A DNA stretch of 26,684 bases, taken from contig CAIYOB010000172.1 in NCBI GenBank assembly GCA_903927685.1, forward strand, positions 1 to 26,684. Direction: 5' to 3'. This document shows positions 23,522 through 26,684 of the stretch, one piece after another. The notes under the pieces were generated by a model. The model saw nothing but the letters and a program-made list of their open reading frames with translations, was not told where the DNA came from and did no database searches. Every line of letters starts with the position of its first letter. Within the stretch, counting starts at the first letter, position 1. Both the position numbers and the translations under genes were made by a program. Source of the DNA: an uncultured Planctomycetaceae bacterium (GTDB lineage Bacteria; Planctomycetota; Planctomycetia; Pirellulales; Pirellulaceae).

Positions 23522-24799
23522 TCACGCAAACACGTCCAGCGGTTCGTAAGCCTGGCCCAAGACGGCTGCGCTGTCCAGGCCCAGCCAGCGGTCGAGCACG
23601 GTGGCGTACACGCGACGCACGTCGGTGTGCGTCGCCGGGGCTTCGCCGACGAGCTGGTCCAAACGCGGATGCGCCCCTACCAAGCCGCCCCGGAGCCGGC
23701 CGCCGAACAAGAACACCGGTGCGGCCTCGCCGTGGTCCGTACCCCGCCGCCCATTCTCGGCCAGCGTGCGGCCGAACTCGGAAAAGGTCAGCAGTATCAC
23801 GCGGTCCAGCAGCCCGGACCGCTGCAGGTCATTCACAAAGGCGGCGAGCGAAAGCGACATCTGCCGCAGCAAGGCGGCATGGTTGTCCCGCTGGTTGGCG
23901 TGATTGTCAAAGCCGCCGATCCCGCCGCCGCCCAGCTCGACGACGAAGATCCGGATGCCCAGTCGGGCGCGAATCAACTGGACGACCGCAGCCAGGTGGC
24001 TGGCAAGCTGGAACGGAGGATAGTCCGCGGAACGATCCGCCTGACGCAAGACGGCCTCCAGCTGCGCGCCGTCGGCATAGGCGGCCTGCTGGTTGCGCAC
24101 CGCCAGATCCAGCAGCGGATTCGCGGCGTTCTCTGGCGACGAACCGCCGCCGGCCGCCGGCCCGCCCAATTCGTGCCATCGTTGCCCCTGGATCCGCAGT
24201 CGCTCGAGGCCCGGCAACTGGCCGGCATCCAAGGCGCGAATCGCGGGCACGATCTGTTGCTCGGCCTGCAGCACAAACGGCTTGTCGATCGGTCCCACGA
24301 ACATGCCGGGGACCGTCGGGTCGCCACGGCTGGCTGCCAAGTCGATCGTGCGGCCCACCCAACCGGTCTGGCAAGCGTCATCGCCCGGCCGGGCCGTGTG
24401 CCAATCCCGCAGGGCGGCGTCGTGGTCCCGATTGCCGCGGGGATATCCGACGCCCTGGATGACCGAGGCCCGGCCTTCCTGGTACAACTTCCAGACGGCG
24501 GCGAATTCCGAGTGGAAGCCCAGCGAGGCATCGAGCTTGTGCAATTCGTTCTCTGCCAACCGCAACGTGGTGCGGCTGCGGCCATAGTGGTCGTCCGCAT
24601 AGGGCACGACCGTATTCAGGCCGTCATTCCCGCCGGACAATTGCAGCAGGACCAGGACGTTATCGCGTTGGTCCTGCGCCGCCGCTGCCGCTGCCGCCCG
24701 GGCCGCCCGCGAGAAAATGGACGGCACGATGGGCGTCAGCGCCAGCAAGGCCGGCGTGCCGACCGTCGATTTCAGCCACTCGCGTCGAGTCAGCGACAT
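23522..24799 (-). CDS. DUF1501 protein with Tat signal
   Basis: The 425-residue product begins MSLTRREWLKSTVGTPALLA, a twin-arginine signal. Marks of the DUF1501 family, which shares distant similarity with sulfatases, are LQLSGGNDGLNTVVPYAD near 53-70, VIQGVGYPRGNRDHDAALRD, GIGGFDNHANQRDNHAALLR, LLTFSEFGRTLAENG and GTDHGEAAPVFLFGG. The start at 24799 is preferred to an in-frame codon at 24835, which adds only MQSRISIRRARI before the Tat motif. It lies downstream of the DUF1800 gene (98 bases apart, same strand). The two families are often found as a pair in planctomycetes and related bacteria. The biochemical function is not established. Confidence 0.92.
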   Translation of the reverse strand: MSLTRREWLKSTVGTPALLALTPIVPSIFSRAARAAAAAAAQDQRDNVLVLLQLSGGNDGLNTVVPYADDHYGRSRTTLRLAENELHKLDASLGFHSEFAAVWKLYQEGRASVIQGVGYPRGNRDHDAALRDWHTARPGDDACQTGWVGRTIDLAASRGDPTVPGMFVGPIDKPFVLQAEQQIVPAIRALDAGQLPGLERLRIQGQRWHELGGPAAGGGSSPENAANPLLDLAVRNQQAAYADGAQLEAVLRQADRSADYPPFQLASHLAAVVQLIRARLGIRIFVVELGGGGIGGFDNHANQRDNHAALLRQMSLSLAAFVNDLQRSGLLDRVILLTFSEFGRTLAENGRRGTDHGEAAPVFLFGGRLRGGLVGAHPRLDQLVGEAPATHTDVRRVYATVLDRWLGLDSAAVLGQAYEPLDVFA

Positions 24800-24897
24800 G
24801 ATTCTCGCCCTTCGTATTGATATTCGGGACTGCATCCCATGATTCGACCCGTCATGATTCTGTCAGGCGTCTACCAAAACGGCCTCGGCATTCGAAC

Positions 24898-26304
24898 TCA
24901 ACCCAATTGAAACTCCGGCAAGCTCACGAGATCGCGTGCCAACTCGCGAGCGGCCCCCGGCAAGCCACTCGCGGCCGCACCGGCCGCCCGCTTGGCCAGG
25001 CGGTCCCGGGTCTCCGCAGAGACGTCGCCGTCCAGCATCAGGTTCAACAAAAACTTCGCGGCTTCACTCGGATCCGACACCCCGTGTCGCCGGACTACGG
25101 CGGCCGGATCCAGTCCCGCGCCGTGCGCTCCGCCCGGGGTTAGCAACGCCGCGGCCAGTTGGGTGCGCTGGATCATCGCCGACGGATTCAGCCAGTATCG
25201 GCCGCCCAGCCAGCCTTTGATCGTGGGCGGGCGAAGCAGGTCCTGCCCCGCCTCGGCCAACTCGCCACCCAGCCGCAACGTCGGCACGCCGCCTTCCAGC
25301 GGACGAATCATGCTCAGCGCCAACTCGACGGGCGATTTAACCCGCCGCCGATACGCATGGGGCGCGAAGAAGGCATTCGAACGGAGCACCGTTTCCACCA
25401 GCCGGCCGATGTCATGATCCTGATGAAACGCGGCGGCCAGCGGTTCCAGCAGTCCCGCGGCCGGTTCGTCGGTCTCCGAGATCAGCCAGCGATACACGCG
25501 GCCGACGACGTTCCGCGCCGTAGCCGGATGCTGGACCACGATCCGCACCGCGTCGTCCAAGGCCCAGTTGCCCGCCTGGCCCAGGATCCGCTTTTCGCCC
25601 GTGTCGTGCTCCCGGTCCACCAGCCGCAGATCGCCCTGAAACACGAACCAGCCGGTCAGCGCCCGAGTCGTCTCGCGGACATCCTGTTCGTCGTACCCGC
25701 CCGGTCCCGGTCCGTACTGGGCCAGCAACTGCCGCGCCACGCGGTCGCTGGGCAGGGCCTTGCGACTCGCGTCCGCTCCCAAGCCCAGGAACGCGGCCGG
25801 CTCGCGCAACACGGCGGCCAGCAGGTCGGCGTAACTGCCCAACGCATGCCTGCGGATTGTGTGGATCAGCGGCACGAGCAAGTGGCCCAGCTTGACCCGG
25901 GCTCGACTGATCCCGAAATGACTGTGCCAGAACAGCGTCATCTTCTCCAGCAGCGGATGGGGCGTTTCGAGCATTCGGCGCAGCCACCACGCTCGAGGAC
26001 CTTCGTCGGAATCCGACGATCCCGCGGCCCGATCGTAGTCGTCGAACGATTTCTGAAATGCCGCCAGATCGCCTGCCGGGCGGACCAGACGCGCGACGGT
26101 CGCTTCCGGGCCGTCTCGCAGGGCCTGCTGCAATTCGCCCCAGGTCCCGCCGAACGCGGCCCGGCGATACAGGTGCGCCGCGCGGCGGAGATCCCACGGC
26201 TGGCCGTCAGCGGGCTGATAAGCGGCCCAGGCCTGAGAAGCATCGGCGGCCACCGAGGAGCCACCCGCCGTACCGCTGTCGAACGATCCTGTCCGCGTTA
26301 CCAT
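24898..26304 (-). CDS. DUF1800 protein
   Basis: The 468-residue product contains the DUF1800 marks: HLYRRAAFGGTWGELQQAL (44-62), KMTLFWHSHFGIS (121-133), RVARQLLAQYGPGPGGYDEQ, RVKSPVELALSMIRPL and PPTIKGWLGGRYWLNPSAM. It carries no N-terminal signal peptide or hydrophobic segment, whereas its DUF1501 neighbour has a Tat signal. The start at 26304 is the first ATG in the frame; a later start would cut the domain little. DUF1800/DUF1501 gene pairs are usually adjacent in this order, and an export or surface role has been suggested for the pair. The function is unknown. The 98-base gap to the DUF1501 gene is compatible with one operon. Confidence 0.9.
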   Translation of the reverse strand: MVTRTGSFDSGTAGGSSVAADASQAWAAYQPADGQPWDLRRAAHLYRRAAFGGTWGELQQALRDGPEATVARLVRPAGDLAAFQKSFDDYDRAAGSSDSDEGPRAWWLRRMLETPHPLLEKMTLFWHSHFGISRARVKLGHLLVPLIHTIRRHALGSYADLLAAVLREPAAFLGLGADASRKALPSDRVARQLLAQYGPGPGGYDEQDVRETTRALTGWFVFQGDLRLVDREHDTGEKRILGQAGNWALDDAVRIVVQHPATARNVVGRVYRWLISETDEPAAGLLEPLAAAFHQDHDIGRLVETVLRSNAFFAPHAYRRRVKSPVELALSMIRPLEGGVPTLRLGGELAEAGQDLLRPPTIKGWLGGRYWLNPSAMIQRTQLAAALLTPGGAHGAGLDPAAVVRRHGVSDPSEAAKFLLNLMLDGDVSAETRDRLAKRAAGAAASGLPGAARELARDLVSLPEFQLG

Positions 26305-26684
26305 GATTCGCTCCTGGACCGGTTGGCATTCCCGTGGCCGGCCACTTCATCGGCAGATTGCGAAGCAACCGTACACATTTCCGTCGGGCCTGCGGCCTGA
26401 GCCGCGTCGCGCTTTTGATGATAGTGGCGCGAGAGCCACCGAAAGTTACATCCCCACAACAGCAATGCACGGACGAGCGATTGGCTTCGTGTCTCGCCCG
26501 CCATTCGAACCGGGCTGGAAGCCCGTCCTATTCTATTCGTCCACCTTGGTCGATTCTTGCCCTCGCCGGGAATAACTTCCTGGCGGGTTGATCCGTGAAG
26601 TCCGGCCGAGGCATCTTTTCTTGTGCGAGTGAGCCGTGCCACACCGAGCGACGAGCGTCTTGCCTGTGGCACTGCTTACTCGCC
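26305..26684. repeat. Intergenic end of window with inverted repeats
   Basis: No gene is supported in the last 380 bases. A small hairpin (cgggct-gga-agcccg, near 26510-26525) and a longer element are present. The longer one is a 19-bp arm at 26625-26643, containing agtgagccgtgccaca, that pairs with 26665-26683 over 19 positions with 2 mismatches, loop 21 bases. The right arm ends one base before the window edge. The region must also contain the promoter of the DUF1800 gene, which I could not locate. Confidence 0.6.

Noticed and set aside
23627..26400. Long plus-strand open frames over the DUF1501 and DUF1800 genes
   Set aside because: They lie antisense to genes with clear family motifs and do not read like proteins.

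Overview
The window is GC-rich, gene-dense chromosomal DNA from a bacterium that looks like a planctomycete, probably of the Pirellulales type. That assignment is an inference from gene content: a DUF1800/DUF1501 pair, a secreted formylglycine-type sulfatase, several secreted HEAT-repeat and unknown proteins, a Tat-exported FAD oxidoreductase, an ECF sigma factor followed by a von Willebrand protein, and many short dispersed intergenic repeats. No rRNA, tRNA, CRISPR array, transposase or phage gene was seen.

Layout. 1-2288 (-): priA, the replication-restart helicase, cut at its C-terminus by the window edge. 2289-2466: short tandem repeats in the divergent promoter region. 2467-4325 (+): nadD overlapping an amino-/amidohydrolase by ATGA. 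4391-7306 (+): an ECF sigma factor followed 21 bases later by a membrane protein that joins an anti-sigma-like N-terminus to a YfbK-type von Willebrand A module. 7393-7971 (+): an alanine-rich unknown. 8078-8638 (-): a decayed beta-helix gene fragment ending next to a repeat hairpin. 8800-12894 (+): a large arylsulfatase, then a secreted unknown. 12895-13197: a cluster of direct and inverted repeats. 13198-14910 (-): a membrane-anchored unknown and a secreted esterase, 12 bases apart.

15471-17296 (+) is the most coherent metabolic block: folE2, a MazG-like pyrophosphohydrolase and a COG0720 (QueD/PTPS) protein, with tight spacing and one ATGA overlap. The COG0720 protein carries CEFFHGH, which combines the Cys of QueD enzymes with the Glu of PTPS-III enzymes that replace dihydroneopterin aldolase in folate synthesis. 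The block could therefore run from GTP towards both the folate pterin and the queuosine precursor.

17345-21379 (+): two secreted HEAT-repeat proteins flank a two-domain polyphosphate:AMP phosphotransferase. 21406-22821 (-) is a Tat-signal FAD oxidoreductase, 22981-23514 (+) a small secreted unknown, and 23522-26304 (-) the DUF1800-DUF1501 pair. The right end is intergenic and contains a 19-bp imperfect inverted repeat that ends at the window edge.

No system here is clearly undescribed. The best leads are the pterin cassette, the sigma/von Willebrand pair and the dispersed repeat families.
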